Positions 1-8,662 of a stretch of DNA of 64,000 nt are shown one piece after another (position 1 is the first letter of the stretch; each line of letters starts with the position of its first letter). Origin of the DNA: Mycobacterium sp. GA-1841. GTDB taxonomy: Bacteria > Actinomycetota > Actinomycetes > Mycobacteriales > Mycobacteriaceae. A program made the position numbers and the translations under genes. The notes under the pieces were generated by a model. That model was given only the letters and a program-made list of their open reading frames with translations, searched no databases and was not told the origin of the DNA. The stretch lies in contig NZ_MBEQ01000120.1 of the NCBI RefSeq assembly GCF_001954135.1, positions 1-64,000 on the forward strand. Reading direction: 5' to 3'.

Positions 1-136
1 CCCCCCCCACAACACACCCCCCCCCCCCCACAAAAAAAACACCACATATTAAAAAAAACCCCAGGTAATACAATGTAGCGGGGCCCCCCCCCCCGGGGGG
101 GGGGGCCCCCGCCACATTGTCGTTGCGTCAGGAAAT
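1..136. other. Low-complexity contig end, probable assembly artefact
   Basis: This stretch consists of C-runs, A-runs and a C-run followed by a G-run, unlike the rest of the window. ACAATGT at 70-76 and ACATTGT at 114-120 form an inverted repeat around the C/G homopolymers, so the segment folds back on itself. That is typical of a chimeric read end or hairpin artefact. Normal coding sequence begins at the hsaB stop codon at 137-139. No gene is supported here. Confidence 0.75.
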
Positions 137-703
137 TTATAGCCAGGTATCGGACGTCGTCGTGGTGAGGAAGGCTTCCAGGTCGTCGCGCCACTGCGCC
201 GGGGTGTTCTTGTCCGGCTCGATCCCGGTGTACTCGCCGCGATAGAACAGCAGCGGCCGAGGCTTGAGTTTCGAGACCTCCGAGAGCGCGTGCACGGCAC
301 CGAACACCACGAAGTGATCCCCACCGTCATGCACCGAGTGCACCGTGCAGTCGATGTGGGCGAGGCTACCGTCGATCACCGGCGAACCGAGCTCCGAAGG
401 TGTCCAGTCGATACCGGCGAACTTGTCCGGCGCCTTGGAGCCAAACTGCGCGGACACATGCTGCTGCTTCTCATGCAGCATGTTCACGCAGAACTTCCCG
501 CTGGCCTCGATGGCCTGCCAGGCGCGTGACTGCTTGGTGGGGCAGAACAACACCAGCGGCGGGTCCAGCGACAGCGCAGCGAAGGACTGGCAGGCAAAGC
601 CGATCGGCACGTCGTCATGGACGGTGGTGATGACCGTGACGCCAGTACAGAACTGGCCGAGCACATTTCGGAATGTGCGCGGATCGATCGCGGCGGAGGA
701 CAT
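137..703 (-). CDS. hsaB: Flavin reductase component HsaB of 3-HSA monooxygenase
   Basis: HsaB uses NADH to reduce the flavin that HsaA consumes when it hydroxylates 3-HSA, a ring-opened cholesterol metabolite. The 188-residue protein has the flavin-reductase-like fold: an N-terminal FRNVLGQFCTGVTVITT segment, a PTKQSRAW segment and C-terminal LFYRGEYTGIE. The length matches known HsaB (about 187 residues). An upstream in-frame start exists, but the start at 703 (MSSAAIDP) matches the family N-terminus and lies 2 bases after the hsaC stop. It is the last gene of the hsaADCB operon. The stop codon lies just inside normal sequence next to the low-complexity contig end, and the C-terminal SDTWL looks intact. 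Confidence 0.95.
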   Translation of the reverse strand: MSSAAIDPRTFRNVLGQFCTGVTVITTVHDDVPIGFACQSFAALSLDPPLVLFCPTKQSRAWQAIEASGKFCVNMLHEKQQHVSAQFGSKAPDKFAGIDWTPSELGSPVIDGSLAHIDCTVHSVHDGGDHFVVFGAVHALSEVSKLKPRPLLFYRGEYTGIEPDKNTPAQWRDDLEAFLTTTTSDTWL

Positions 704-705
704 GC

Positions 706-1605
706 CTACTTGAATCCGACCGAGAAGTCGTGCCCCCACAGACTGACCGCGGTGGACTCCCGGGCGACCCAGTTGTGATCGTCGACTTCGAGGCCCTCAC
801 AACCGAACTCGACGTCAAAACCGCCCGGCGTCTTCATGTAGAAGGACAGCATCTTGTCGTTGACGTGCCGGCCCAACGTCGCCGACATCTTCACCTTGCG
901 GCGCAGTGCCCGGTCCAGGCACAGACCCACATCGTCGGAGTTCTCCACCTCGACCATCAGGTGGACGATGCCACTGGGCGTCTGCCCCGGCATGAACGCC
1001 ACACTGTGGTGCCGGGGGTTGACCCCGAGGAAGCGCAGCCAGGCGGGGTCGCCATCGGCCGGCCGGCCCACCAGCTGCGGAGGCAGGCGCATCGAATCCC
1101 GCAGATAGAAGCCCAGCACGTCGCGGTAGAAGTGCAGCGACTCCGCGTCGTCCTTGGTGGTGAGGACGACGTGGCCCAACCCCTGCTCTTCGGTGACGAA
1201 CTTGTGCCCGTAGGGGCTGACCACGCGCCGGTGCTCCAGAGCGACGCCGTGGAACACCTCCAGCCGGTTGCCCGACGGGTCCTCGAAGACGATCATCCCG
1301 TCGACCCGACGATCGGCGAGCTCGGCTGCCGTCGCCTCTTTGTACGGTGTCCCGTTGGCCTCCAGCCGGGTCCGGATATCTTGCAGCTCAGCGGCATTCG
1401 CCGTCTCCCAGCCGGACTCCAGCAGCCGGTCATGCTCACCAGGGACGATCACCAGCCGCGCCGGGAACTCGTCCATCCGCAGGTACAGCGCACCTTCGGT
1501 GGCGCCGGACCCCTCGACCATGCCGAGGACCTTGAGTCCGTACTCGCGCCAGGCGGCCATGTCGGTGGCCTCGATGCGCAGGTAGCCCAGTGACTTGATG
1601 CTCAT
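706..1605 (-). CDS. hsaC: Extradiol dioxygenase HsaC (3,4-DHSA dioxygenase)
   Basis: HsaC is an Fe(II) extradiol dioxygenase that opens the catecholic A-ring of 3,4-DHSA by meta-cleavage during cholesterol degradation in the cytoplasm. The 299-residue protein has two vicinal-oxygen-chelate repeats. The metal ligands are visible as the His of GLGHVVLTT, the His-His of HHSVAFM and the Glu of GFDVEFGCEG near the C-terminus. Length and order match the family. It lies 3 bases downstream of hsaD and 2 bases before hsaB, so the four hsa genes form one operon. KstR control is expected from the operator upstream of hsaA. Confidence 0.96.
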   Translation of the reverse strand: MSIKSLGYLRIEATDMAAWREYGLKVLGMVEGSGATEGALYLRMDEFPARLVIVPGEHDRLLESGWETANAAELQDIRTRLEANGTPYKEATAAELADRRVDGMIVFEDPSGNRLEVFHGVALEHRRVVSPYGHKFVTEEQGLGHVVLTTKDDAESLHFYRDVLGFYLRDSMRLPPQLVGRPADGDPAWLRFLGVNPRHHSVAFMPGQTPSGIVHLMVEVENSDDVGLCLDRALRRKVKMSATLGRHVNDKMLSFYMKTPGGFDVEFGCEGLEVDDHNWVARESTAVSLWGHDFSVGFK

Positions 1606-1608
1606 GGC

Positions 1609-2496
1609 CTAACCCCCAAGGAAATCGATGGTGAGCTTGTTGAACTCGTCGAACTTCTCGACCTGAGCCCAATGCCCACACTGCCCGAAGACGTGCAGCT
1701 GCACACGCGGAATCTGCTTGACGGCCACCAGTGCGCCGTCGAGCGGGTTGACCCGATCCTCGCGGCCCCAGATCAACAGCACCGGCTGGCGCAGCTTGTA
1801 CACCTCGCGCCACATCATGCCGAGTTCGAAGTCCGCACCGGCGAACGACTTACCCATCGCGCGGGTGGCGGCCAGCGACTCCGGCGTGCTCGCGATCGCG
1901 AAGCGCTCGTCGACCAGCTCCGGAGTGACGAGCTTCTGGTCGAACACCATGATGCGGATGAACGCTTCGAGGTTCTCGCGCGTCGGCTCGTAGTTGAACT
2001 TGGCGAGCGCCTTCACACCTTCGGTCGGATCCGGCGCGAACAGGTTGACGCTCAACCCACCGGGACCCATCAGCACCAGCTTGCCGGCGCGATCGGGGTA
2101 GTCGAGCGCGAAGCGGACCGCGGTGCCACCGCCGAGCGAGTTGCCCAGTAGCGGAATGCGGCCCTGCAGGCCGAGGTGGTCGAACAGCCCGAGCAGCGCC
2201 TTGGCGCTGTAGCGGTTGTACTGCTCGTGCTCGGTGTGCTTGTCGGAGTACCCGTAGCCGGGCTGATCGACGGCCAGCACGTGGTAGCGCTCGGCCAGCA
2301 CCGCGATGTTGCGGCCGAAGTTCGACCAACTAGACGCGCCGGGACCACCGCCGTGCAAGAGCACGATGGTCTGCGCCTCGGGGTCACCGGCCTCGTGGTA
2401 GTGCAGCCGCATGTCGTCTCGGACCTGGGCGTACCGGGAGGTGGATTCGAACGTGATCTCTTGCTGCTGGGCAGCTTCGGCGGCGAACGACGTCAT
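1609..2496 (-). CDS. hsaD: Meta-cleavage product hydrolase HsaD (4,9-DSHA hydrolase)
   Basis: HsaD is an alpha/beta-hydrolase that cleaves the C-C bond of 4,9-DSHA, the product of HsaC. The 295-residue protein has the oxyanion motif HGGGPGASSW near residues 48-57. The nucleophile elbow is GNSLGG (Ser at about 118), the acid Asp is in WGREDRVNPLDG, and the catalytic His is in CGHWAQVEKFDEF. This is the classic MCP hydrolase pattern. The start (MTSFAAEAAQQQ) is 5 bases after the hsaA stop. The gene is the second of the hsaADCB operon. Confidence 0.96.
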   Translation of the reverse strand: MTSFAAEAAQQQEITFESTSRYAQVRDDMRLHYHEAGDPEAQTIVLLHGGGPGASSWSNFGRNIAVLAERYHVLAVDQPGYGYSDKHTEHEQYNRYSAKALLGLFDHLGLQGRIPLLGNSLGGGTAVRFALDYPDRAGKLVLMGPGGLSVNLFAPDPTEGVKALAKFNYEPTRENLEAFIRIMVFDQKLVTPELVDERFAIASTPESLAATRAMGKSFAGADFELGMMWREVYKLRQPVLLIWGREDRVNPLDGALVAVKQIPRVQLHVFGQCGHWAQVEKFDEFNKLTIDFLGG

Positions 2497-2501
2497 CGCG
2501 A

Positions 2502-3692
2502 TCAGACCATCGTGTCGGCCGGAGGCAGGCCGAACTCGTTGTTGCCGAAGATCAGGTAAGCCCGCTCGGGATCGTTGGCGGCGTGCACCCGGCCGGCGTG
2601 GGCATCCCGCCAGAACCGTTGCACCGGCGCGTCATTGGCCAACGCGGTGGCACCCGACGCCTCGAAGAGCCGGTCGATCGAGGCGATGGCACGGCCGGTG
2701 GCCCGCACCTGGTCGCGACGGGCGCGGGCCCGCAACTCGAACGGGATCTCCTGGCCGGCCGACAGCAGGGCGTACTCGTCGGCGACGTTGCCGGACAGCT
2801 GACGCCAGGCGGCGTCGATGTCGCTGGCCGCCTCGGCGATCCGGATCTTGGCGAACGGATCGTCCTTGGCCTTCTCACCGGCGAACGCCGCGCGCACCCG
2901 CTTGCCCTGGTGCTCGACGTGCGCGTCATAGGCGCCGTAGGCCATGCCGACGATCGGGGCCGAGATGGTGGTGGGATGGATTGTGCCCCAAGGCATCTTG
3001 TACACCGGCGCGGTGTTGGTCTGGTACCCACCGGCGGTGCCGTCGTTCATCGCCTTGTAGGACAGGAAGCGGTGCTTGGGCACGAACACGTCCTTGACGA
3101 CGACGGTGTTCGAACCGGTGCCGCGCAGGCCGACGACGTTCCACACGTCGTCGATCTGGTAGTCGGTCCGCGGGATCAGGAAGCTGCCGAAGTCGACCGG
3201 GCGTCCGTCCTTGATGACAGGGCCGCCGAGGAAGGCCCAGGTGGCGTGGTCACAACCCGAGGACCAGTTCCACGCACCGTTGACCAGGTAACCATCGCCG
3301 GCCTCGGTGACCACACCGGCACCCATCGGGGCATAGGAGGAGGAGATCCGCACCGCGGTGTCCTCACCCCAGACGTCTTCCTGCGCCTGCTGATCGAACA
3401 GCGCCAGGTGCCAGTTGTGCACGCCGATGATGCCGGCCACCCAGCCGGTGGAACCGCACGCGCTGGCCAACCGCCGAACCGCCTCGTAGAACAGCGTCGG
3501 GTCGCACTGCAGACCGCCCCACTGCTCGGGTTGCAACAGCCTGAAGAAGCCGATCTCTTCCAAGGCCTTGACGTTCGCATCGGGCAGCTTGCGCAGATCC
3601 TCGGTCTCCTGCGCGCGCTCACGCAACGTTGGTAGCAGCTCATCGATGCCGGCCAGAACCGCCTGCACGTCACGCTGTTCAATGGATGTCAC
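2502..3692 (-). CDS. hsaA: Flavin-dependent oxygenase HsaA (3-HSA hydroxylase)
   Basis: HsaA is the oxygenase component that converts 3-HSA to 3,4-DHSA using reduced flavin from HsaB. It has the acyl-CoA-dehydrogenase fold, with an N-terminal helical domain (EEIGFFRLLQPEQWGG), a central beta domain (VNGAWNWSSGCDHATW, GLRGTGSNTV) and a C-terminal helical bundle. I chose the GTG at 3692 (VTSIEQRD), giving 396 residues close to the family length, because GGGAGG lies 6-7 bases upstream. Earlier in-frame starts would run into the operator region. It is first in hsaADCB and divergent from kshB. Confidence 0.95.
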   Translation of the reverse strand: MTSIEQRDVQAVLAGIDELLPTLRERAQETEDLRKLPDANVKALEEIGFFRLLQPEQWGGLQCDPTLFYEAVRRLASACGSTGWVAGIIGVHNWHLALFDQQAQEDVWGEDTAVRISSSYAPMGAGVVTEAGDGYLVNGAWNWSSGCDHATWAFLGGPVIKDGRPVDFGSFLIPRTDYQIDDVWNVVGLRGTGSNTVVVKDVFVPKHRFLSYKAMNDGTAGGYQTNTAPVYKMPWGTIHPTTISAPIVGMAYGAYDAHVEHQGKRVRAAFAGEKAKDDPFAKIRIAEAASDIDAAWRQLSGNVADEYALLSAGQEIPFELRARARRDQVRATGRAIASIDRLFEASGATALANDAPVQRFWRDAHAGRVHAANDPERAYLIFGNNEFGLPPADTMV

Positions 3693-3727
3693 TGAATGCC
3701 TCCCGAGAATCGGACTTAAGCTGAGAT

Positions 3728-3741
3728 TAGAACACGTTACG
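3728..3741. promoter_or_regulatory. Imperfect KstR-type operator
   Basis: The sequence TAGAACACGTTACG matches 5 of the 6 core bases plus the leading T of TNNAACNNGTTNNA and fails only at the last A. It lies 36 bases upstream of the hsaA start, the right place for a second KstR half of a divergent promoter. It is weaker than the site at 3796 and may be secondary. Confidence 0.45.
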
Positions 3742-3795
3742 ATTTGTGTCGAGTAGCGACTTCTAACAGGGTCTGGACCTGCATAAGTAGGTTTT

Positions 3796-3809
3796 TGTAA
3801 CATGTTCTA
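3796..3809. promoter_or_regulatory. KstR operator between hsaA and kshB
   Basis: TGTAACATGTTCTA is a full match to the mycobacterial KstR consensus TNNAACNNGTTNNA. It sits in the divergent hsaADCB/kshB intergenic region, 27 bases upstream of the kshB start, so one repressor site could control both directions. The repressor gene kstR is in this same window at 15997. Confidence 0.85.
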
Positions 3810-3835
3810 GTTATGAGTGAAGAGAGGGTCCAGCC

Positions 3836-4897
3836 GTGACGGATGAGCCACTGGGCAACCACGTGCTCGAACTGCAGGTGAGCGCGGTCATCGACGAGAC
3901 GGCCGACGCCCGGTCGTTGGTGTTCTCCGTCCCCGAGGGTTCGGAGATCTCGCCCGACAAACTGCGCTACTCCCCCGGTCAGTTCCTGACCCTGCGGGTG
4001 CCCAGCGACCGCACCGGTTCGGTAGCCCGCTGCTATTCGCTGTCGAGCTCGCCGACGACCGACGACCAGCTGACGGTCACGGTCAAACGGACCGCCGACG
4101 GCTACGCGTCGAACTGGCTGTGCGACAACGCGCATGCCGGGATGAAAATCCACGTGCTGGCGCCCTCGGGGACGTTCGTGCCCAAAGATCTCACCACCGA
4201 TTTCCTACTGCTGGCCGCGGGCAGCGGCATCACGCCGATGATGGCGATCTGCAAATCCGCGCTCGCCGAGGGCACCGGCAACGTCGTGCTCGTCTACGCC
4301 AACCGCGACGAGAACTCGGTCATCTTCGGCGCGACCCTCCGCGATCTGGCGGCCAAATACCCCGACCGGTTCACCGTCGTGCACTGGCTGGAGACCGTGC
4401 AGGGCCTGCCCAGCACCGCGGCGCTGGCCGGACTCGTCGCGCCCTACGCCGCACGTCAGTCCTTCATCTGCGGGCCCGGACCGTTCATGACCGCCGCCGA
4501 GCAGGCCCTGCAACAGGCCGGCGCATCCGCCGAGAACATCCACATCGAGGTGTTCAAGTCGTTGGAGTCCGACCCGTTCGCCGCGGTGGTGATCGAAGAA
4601 GACGACGACAGCGACCAGGGCCCGGCCACCGCAATCGTCACCCTGGACGGCACCACCCACGAGTTCCGCTGGCCCCGTTCGGCCAAGCTGCTCGACGTCC
4701 TGTTGGACAAGGGCCTGGACGCGCCGTTCTCCTGCCGCGAGGGCCACTGCGGAGCGTGCGCGGTGTTGAAGAAATCCGGCGACGTCGAGATGGAGATCAA
4801 CGACGTCCTGGAACCCTCCGACCTCGACGAAGGGCTGATCCTGGGTTGCCAGGCCACGCCGGTGTCGGATTCGGTCGAAGTCACCTACGACGAGTAA
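3836..4897 (+). CDS. kshB: 3-ketosteroid 9-alpha-hydroxylase reductase KshB
   Basis: KshB passes electrons from NADH via FAD and a [2Fe-2S] cluster to the Rieske oxygenase KshA, which opens ring B of the steroid. The 353-residue protein has an FAD-binding domain (RCYSLSSSP near residues 63-71), an NAD-binding domain (AAGSGITPMMAI, CGPGPFM) and a C-terminal plant-type ferredoxin domain. Its cluster ligands are CREGHCGACAVL plus a later Cys in GCQATP. The GTG start at 3836 follows GAGAGGG. KshB is divergent from hsaA across a perfect KstR operator. kshA is not in the window. Confidence 0.95.
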   Translation: MTDEPLGNHVLELQVSAVIDETADARSLVFSVPEGSEISPDKLRYSPGQFLTLRVPSDRTGSVARCYSLSSSPTTDDQLTVTVKRTADGYASNWLCDNAHAGMKIHVLAPSGTFVPKDLTTDFLLLAAGSGITPMMAICKSALAEGTGNVVLVYANRDENSVIFGATLRDLAAKYPDRFTVVHWLETVQGLPSTAALAGLVAPYAARQSFICGPGPFMTAAEQALQQAGASAENIHIEVFKSLESDPFAAVVIEEDDDSDQGPATAIVTLDGTTHEFRWPRSAKLLDVLLDKGLDAPFSCREGHCGACAVLKKSGDVEMEINDVLEPSDLDEGLILGCQATPVSDSVEVTYDE

Positions 4898-4913
4898 CGA
4901 GCGGATACCTTTC

Positions 4914-5495
4914 TTGACGATGACGATCAACAGGCTCTCCGCAGCGAGCGCGGCAGCGGCGCTGACCACGGCAGCGCTGGCGTATCCCGCGTCGGCCACC
5001 GCGGCCGCCAACTCGGCCGTCAGCTCGATTCCCAGCCCGCAGGGCACGATCGAGATGCACGTCAGCGCGGACTGCGCCGGGACAACGTGCAACTTCAGGA
5101 CATCGGCGAACCTACTGACGCCGGATGGCCCGATCGGGTTTCCCGGTGACGCGTGGGCCCGTCAGACCATCACTCTGCGCAGCTCGAACAAAGACACGTG
5201 GCAGGAAGCCTCCTACAGCGCGCCGGCCGGGATGCCCCGCGAAATCAAGGGCTCCAACCACGACAACGTGCTGTCGAAGCTGTACCGGTCGGTCAACAAG
5301 GTCGAGATCTCCGTGACCACCTTCGGTGGCGGGCCGATCGAACGCTTCACCGTCGACGGCGTTTCGACCCCGACCAAGTGGCAGACCGGCCAGCCCAACA
5401 CCGCAGACAACTTCATCATCTGCTCAGACATCCACGTGACCTGGGGCGGGGTGAACCTCACCACGCCGAGCGCCTGCGCCACGACCGGGTTCTGA
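4914..5495 (+). CDS. Secreted protein of unknown function (Rv3572-like position)
   Basis: The 193-residue protein begins with a Sec-type signal peptide: a short basic start, a hydrophobic Ala-rich core near residues 9-25, and cleavage plausible after ASA or ATAAA. The mature part has four Cys, including the pair DCAGTTC, which suggests disulfides outside the cell. I recognise no enzymatic motif. In M. tuberculosis a secreted protein of similar size (Rv3572) follows kshB, so this is probably its orthologue. The start is either TTG 4914 or ATG 4920, which differ by two codons. It is 16 bases downstream of kshB and probably co-transcribed with it. Confidence 0.8.
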   Translation: MTMTINRLSAASAAAALTTAALAYPASATAAANSAVSSIPSPQGTIEMHVSADCAGTTCNFRTSANLLTPDGPIGFPGDAWARQTITLRSSNKDTWQEASYSAPAGMPREIKGSNHDNVLSKLYRSVNKVEISVTTFGGGPIERFTVDGVSTPTKWQTGQPNTADNFIICSDIHVTWGGVNLTTPSACATTGF

Positions 5496-5519
5496 TCGGC
5501 ACTTCCCGGCGAGATGCGC

Positions 5520-7025
5520 TCACTCGGAGCCGGTAGGGCCCGAGGCACGGGCGGCGAGAGCATCCGCCACTGCGCTGAACTCGGCGAGCGCCGCGGTGAG
5601 GTCATCGACGATCTCTTGAGCGATGATCTCCGGGGGTACGCCGTCGTCGAGGTCGGCGGCCGAGGGGTCTTTCAGCCACGTGATATCGAGATTCAACTTG
5701 TCCCGAGCCATGAGTTCGTCGTAATCGAAGGCACGGAAGCGCTCTGATTTAGTTCTGGCAGAGCGGTTCTCCGCGTTGAAGGCCTCGACAAACGGCACCA
5801 GGTGTTCGTCGAGCATCGGCCGCTGCTTGAGTGTGAAGTGCGATCCGGTTCGCAAGTCGTAGACCCATAGTTTCTCGGTCCATGGCTTGCCAGGGCGCGC
5901 TTGCTTGCGGTCGAAGAACAGTACGTTCGCCTTGACGCCACCGGCATAGAAGATGCCGGTGGGCAGCCGCAGTAACGTGTGCACGTCGTACTCGTTGAGG
6001 AGCCGCCGGCGCACCGTCTCACCAGCGCCGCCTTCGAACAGCACGTTGTCGGGGACGACGACAGCGGCCCGTCCATCGATTTTGAGCGCGGTGGCGATGT
6101 GCTGGACGAAGTTGAGCTGCTTGTTTGTGGTCGTGACCCAGAAGTCGTTTCGGGCGTAGGCGATGTCCTCGCGTTCGGCGCGGCCGTCATCACCGATGAC
6201 CGTGATCGACGATTTCCGTCCGAACGGGGGGTTGGCGAGCACCATCGAAACCGGATCAACCTTGGTGGCCAGCGCATCTCGCACGGCAATCACAGGTTCG
6301 CCGGTAGCTTGCCCGATGCCGTGCAGATACATGTTCATGGTGCCGAGCCGGGCGGTGGCGTCGACCAGCTCGACGCCATGGACGGTGCGTCCTTCACTCA
6401 ATGCGCGACGCTGCTCCGGAGTCATCGAATCTGAATGATGTTTGTTCAGGTAGTCAACGGCAGCGAGCAGGAAGCCGCCCGTGCCGCAGGCCGGGTCGGT
6501 AATGGTGTCGGTGGGCGCTGGGCGCATCACGTCGACGACCGCGTGAATCAATACGCGTGGTGTGAAGTATTGGCCTGCACCGGATTTAACATCGGAGGCA
6601 GATCTCTGCAGGAGCCCTTCGTATGCGTCACCATTGAGATCGCCCCCGACCGACCAGGTTTCTGATCCGATCAGGTCGACGATGAGCTTACGCAGTAGCG
6701 CGGGCTCCTGAATCTTGTTCTGCGCCTTGCGGAAAACCACGCCCAGGTTGGTGGTCTGCTTGCTGAGTTCATCCAGGATCCGGCGGTACTCAACTTCAAG
6801 GTCCAAGCCGTTGAGACCGGCGAGGCGGTCCCACGAGATGTCCAGCTCCGCCGGCAGGATCTGCTGGCGCCGAAGCCCCTTTTGCCGTTCGTCCGCCATC
6901 TTGAGGAACAGCAGGTAGCTGAGCTGCTCGACATAGTCGATGTTGGATACTCCTGCGTCACGTAGTACGTCGCAGTAGCTCCACAGCTTGTCGACCAGGC
7001 GGCGCAGTTCAGCGTGATTGGACAC
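5520..7025 (-). CDS. hsdM: Type I restriction-modification DNA methyltransferase HsdM
   Basis: HsdM is the N6-adenine methyltransferase subunit of a type I restriction-modification complex; two copies plus one HsdS form the modification enzyme. The 501-residue protein has an HsdM N-terminal helical domain (about 1-130), then the SAM motif DPACGTGGF near residue 178 and the catalytic NPPFG near 265. It is the last gene of the hsdR-hsdS-kinase-HIRAN-hsdM operon, starting 21 bases after the HIRAN stop. Placing hsdM last, downstream of two non-Hsd genes, is unusual. The block is absent from the equivalent M. tuberculosis locus. Confidence 0.95.
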   Translation of the reverse strand: MSNHAELRRLVDKLWSYCDVLRDAGVSNIDYVEQLSYLLFLKMADERQKGLRRQQILPAELDISWDRLAGLNGLDLEVEYRRILDELSKQTTNLGVVFRKAQNKIQEPALLRKLIVDLIGSETWSVGGDLNGDAYEGLLQRSASDVKSGAGQYFTPRVLIHAVVDVMRPAPTDTITDPACGTGGFLLAAVDYLNKHHSDSMTPEQRRALSEGRTVHGVELVDATARLGTMNMYLHGIGQATGEPVIAVRDALATKVDPVSMVLANPPFGRKSSITVIGDDGRAEREDIAYARNDFWVTTTNKQLNFVQHIATALKIDGRAAVVVPDNVLFEGGAGETVRRRLLNEYDVHTLLRLPTGIFYAGGVKANVLFFDRKQARPGKPWTEKLWVYDLRTGSHFTLKQRPMLDEHLVPFVEAFNAENRSARTKSERFRAFDYDELMARDKLNLDITWLKDPSAADLDDGVPPEIIAQEIVDDLTAALAEFSAVADALAARASGPTGSE

Positions 7026-7046
7026 GCCTGTGAGCGTAGTCGCAGG

Positions 7047-7769
7047 CTAGACGTGCGCCTCGAGGCGACATAGCAAGCGCAGGTGCGGATGCTCGGCCGG
7101 ATTCACGCGCTCGGCGATGACACAGTATTCGTGTGCCCGTTCCAACAGTGCGCGCAGGTCATCCAGGAGCCAGTCCGGAACGTAGCCCAGCGCCTCGCCG
7201 GTGGCCGCGCAGACAAGCTGTGCGCGCTCGTTGACCGGATTGGTGTCGTCGGCCCGCAGCTGCAGCCGATCGCCCTGCCGAACGCGACTGAGTGCGTCGG
7301 TCGCTCCCTCCACATGTCGCACGCCCGAGGCGAGGAATCGGCTGACGACGACGCCGTTCTCATCGGAGCTGAGGTCGTCGACCAGGTGGAAGGTGTCAGT
7401 CACCCGAGGCCCGCCGGTGCGAGCCAGCAGCTCCATTGGAGTGTCCAGTTCCGGGTCGTCAAGACCGATCGCGGTCAAATACGCCGGATACGACGCACGT
7501 CGCTTTGACATCAGGCGATTGACGAAGAACGCAGGCAGCGCGTCAGAGACGTAGGTCTTGCTCACATCTGGAAACTGAACCAAAGGATGAAAGCCCTCTG
7601 CACTGGCGTCGCTGGTGTATTCGAACACGTATCGACCGTCGACCAGCTCGATCAAGATGCCAACTCGGACGAACTGGCGAGTATCAGGGTTCTGCCAAAT
7701 CAGGAACAGGCGGCGCTTCTCGTCGATGACCGGCGCGGTGGCAGCACTCAGAGACGAGCTACTGGTCAT
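7047..7769 (-). CDS. HIRAN-domain protein with HipA-N/HipS-like front half
   Basis: The 240-residue protein has two parts. Residues about 15-140 resemble the N-terminal subdomain of HipA (VRVGILIELVDGRYVFEY, then DALPAFFVNRLM). Residues about 145-225 resemble a HIRAN domain (GDRLQLRADDTNPVNERAQ, GEALGYVPDWLLDDL), known for binding DNA ends in helicases. In the E. coli HipBST system the free-standing HipA N-subdomain (HipS) is the antitoxin for the kinase HipT. The ATG at 7769 follows AGGAAAGG at ideal spacing and overlaps the end of the kinase gene by 11 bases, so the two are translationally coupled. An antitoxin or regulator role is inference. Confidence 0.7.
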   Translation of the reverse strand: MTSSSSLSAATAPVIDEKRRLFLIWQNPDTRQFVRVGILIELVDGRYVFEYTSDASAEGFHPLVQFPDVSKTYVSDALPAFFVNRLMSKRRASYPAYLTAIGLDDPELDTPMELLARTGGPRVTDTFHLVDDLSSDENGVVVSRFLASGVRHVEGATDALSRVRQGDRLQLRADDTNPVNERAQLVCAATGEALGYVPDWLLDDLRALLERAHEYCVIAERVNPAEHPHLRLLCRLEAHV

Positions 7770-8658
7770 TGACGATCCTTTCCTGGTTGTAGGTGAGCAG
7801 GCTGATTCGGAATCTACGGCCTTGGTCCGACAAGTATGGGATCTGCTCGAAGATCTCGGTGAGGCTGGCAACCGTCACTGCCGCCAGCTTACTGCGCCAG
7901 TAGCTCTGAACTGCATTTCCAGCCAGTTGGAGTGCGGTGTTGGCTACCTGCACCAGCGCTGGCCGGCCCGCGAAGTGAAAGCTACGGCCTTTCTGGCTCC
8001 AGCGAGCGAGCCGCTCGTCGTCGGCCGCAAGTTTGGCCGCTTGCTCCTCTGATTCCTGGAATCCGAGTGCGTTGCCGTGGTCATAGGAGGGCGCCAGGCG
8101 AAGCGAACCGGCGTGGTTGATGGCGGCCCAGTTCTCGTGGTGCCGGTCCCTGCCGGCAACCCACGCATCGAGCATCACATAACCAGCCCACGCCTCGAAC
8201 CCGCTGACCACCGGTGATTCGCAGGCAGTAGGTGCGGCGACTCCTTCAAGCGCAGCACGGACCGCACCGACGGTGTAGCCGGGATTTTCCCGGTGCGCGG
8301 TCGCGTCGTAGTCCGGATTATGGCGGGTGAGCAACTCGTTGCCGTGGATGAGTTGCTCCCGTTCGTGCCACACAGCACGGGACAAGCTCCCACGTCGACC
8401 ACAATGCTGGCCGGGGATCACGATGGCCGTCGGCACGCCGATGAGTTCGGCCAGCTGATGGACCGCCCACTCTGCCCAATCCTCACCCCGGACATTGGTG
8501 CCGTCGGGGTCGCTACGGGCGTACTTGAAGAGGTACTCAACTCCGTCCGGACCAATGATCCAGAACTTCTCCTTGCCGCCCAGCGGCTCCTCGGAGATGC
8601 GCCCGTCACCATCGCGAAGCCAATCGTCGATGATGATCGACTCCCACCGGACTGGCAC
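7759..8658 (-). CDS. HipA/HipT-like serine/threonine kinase core
   Basis: The 299-residue protein carries the hallmarks of the HipA kinase fold. These are an N-lobe Lys in YLFKYA (about residue 45), the catalytic loop VAGRDRHHENWAAI near 170-183 and the metal-binding LAPSYDHGNALGF near 190-202. The N-terminal subdomain of full-length HipA is missing, and no HipB-like HTH gene is adjacent. It is therefore a HipT-type core whose missing domain seems to be encoded by the next gene. The GTG start at 8658 lies 4 bases after the hsdS stop. Its position inside an hsd operon suggests a toxin or guard kinase tied to restriction. Targets are unknown; tRNA synthetases are known targets of some relatives. 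Confidence 0.8.
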   Translation of the reverse strand: MPVRWESIIIDDWLRDGDGRISEEPLGGKEKFWIIGPDGVEYLFKYARSDPDGTNVRGEDWAEWAVHQLAELIGVPTAIVIPGQHCGRRGSLSRAVWHEREQLIHGNELLTRHNPDYDATAHRENPGYTVGAVRAALEGVAAPTACESPVVSGFEAWAGYVMLDAWVAGRDRHHENWAAINHAGSLRLAPSYDHGNALGFQESEEQAAKLAADDERLARWSQKGRSFHFAGRPALVQVANTALQLAGNAVQSYWRSKLAAVTVASLTEIFEQIPYLSDQGRRFRISLLTYNQERIVNDQ

Positions 8659-8662
8659 TTTG

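Noticed and set aside
673..1593. Plus-strand frame of 306 codons
   Set aside because: It mirrors hsaC, whose metal ligands and length are intact.
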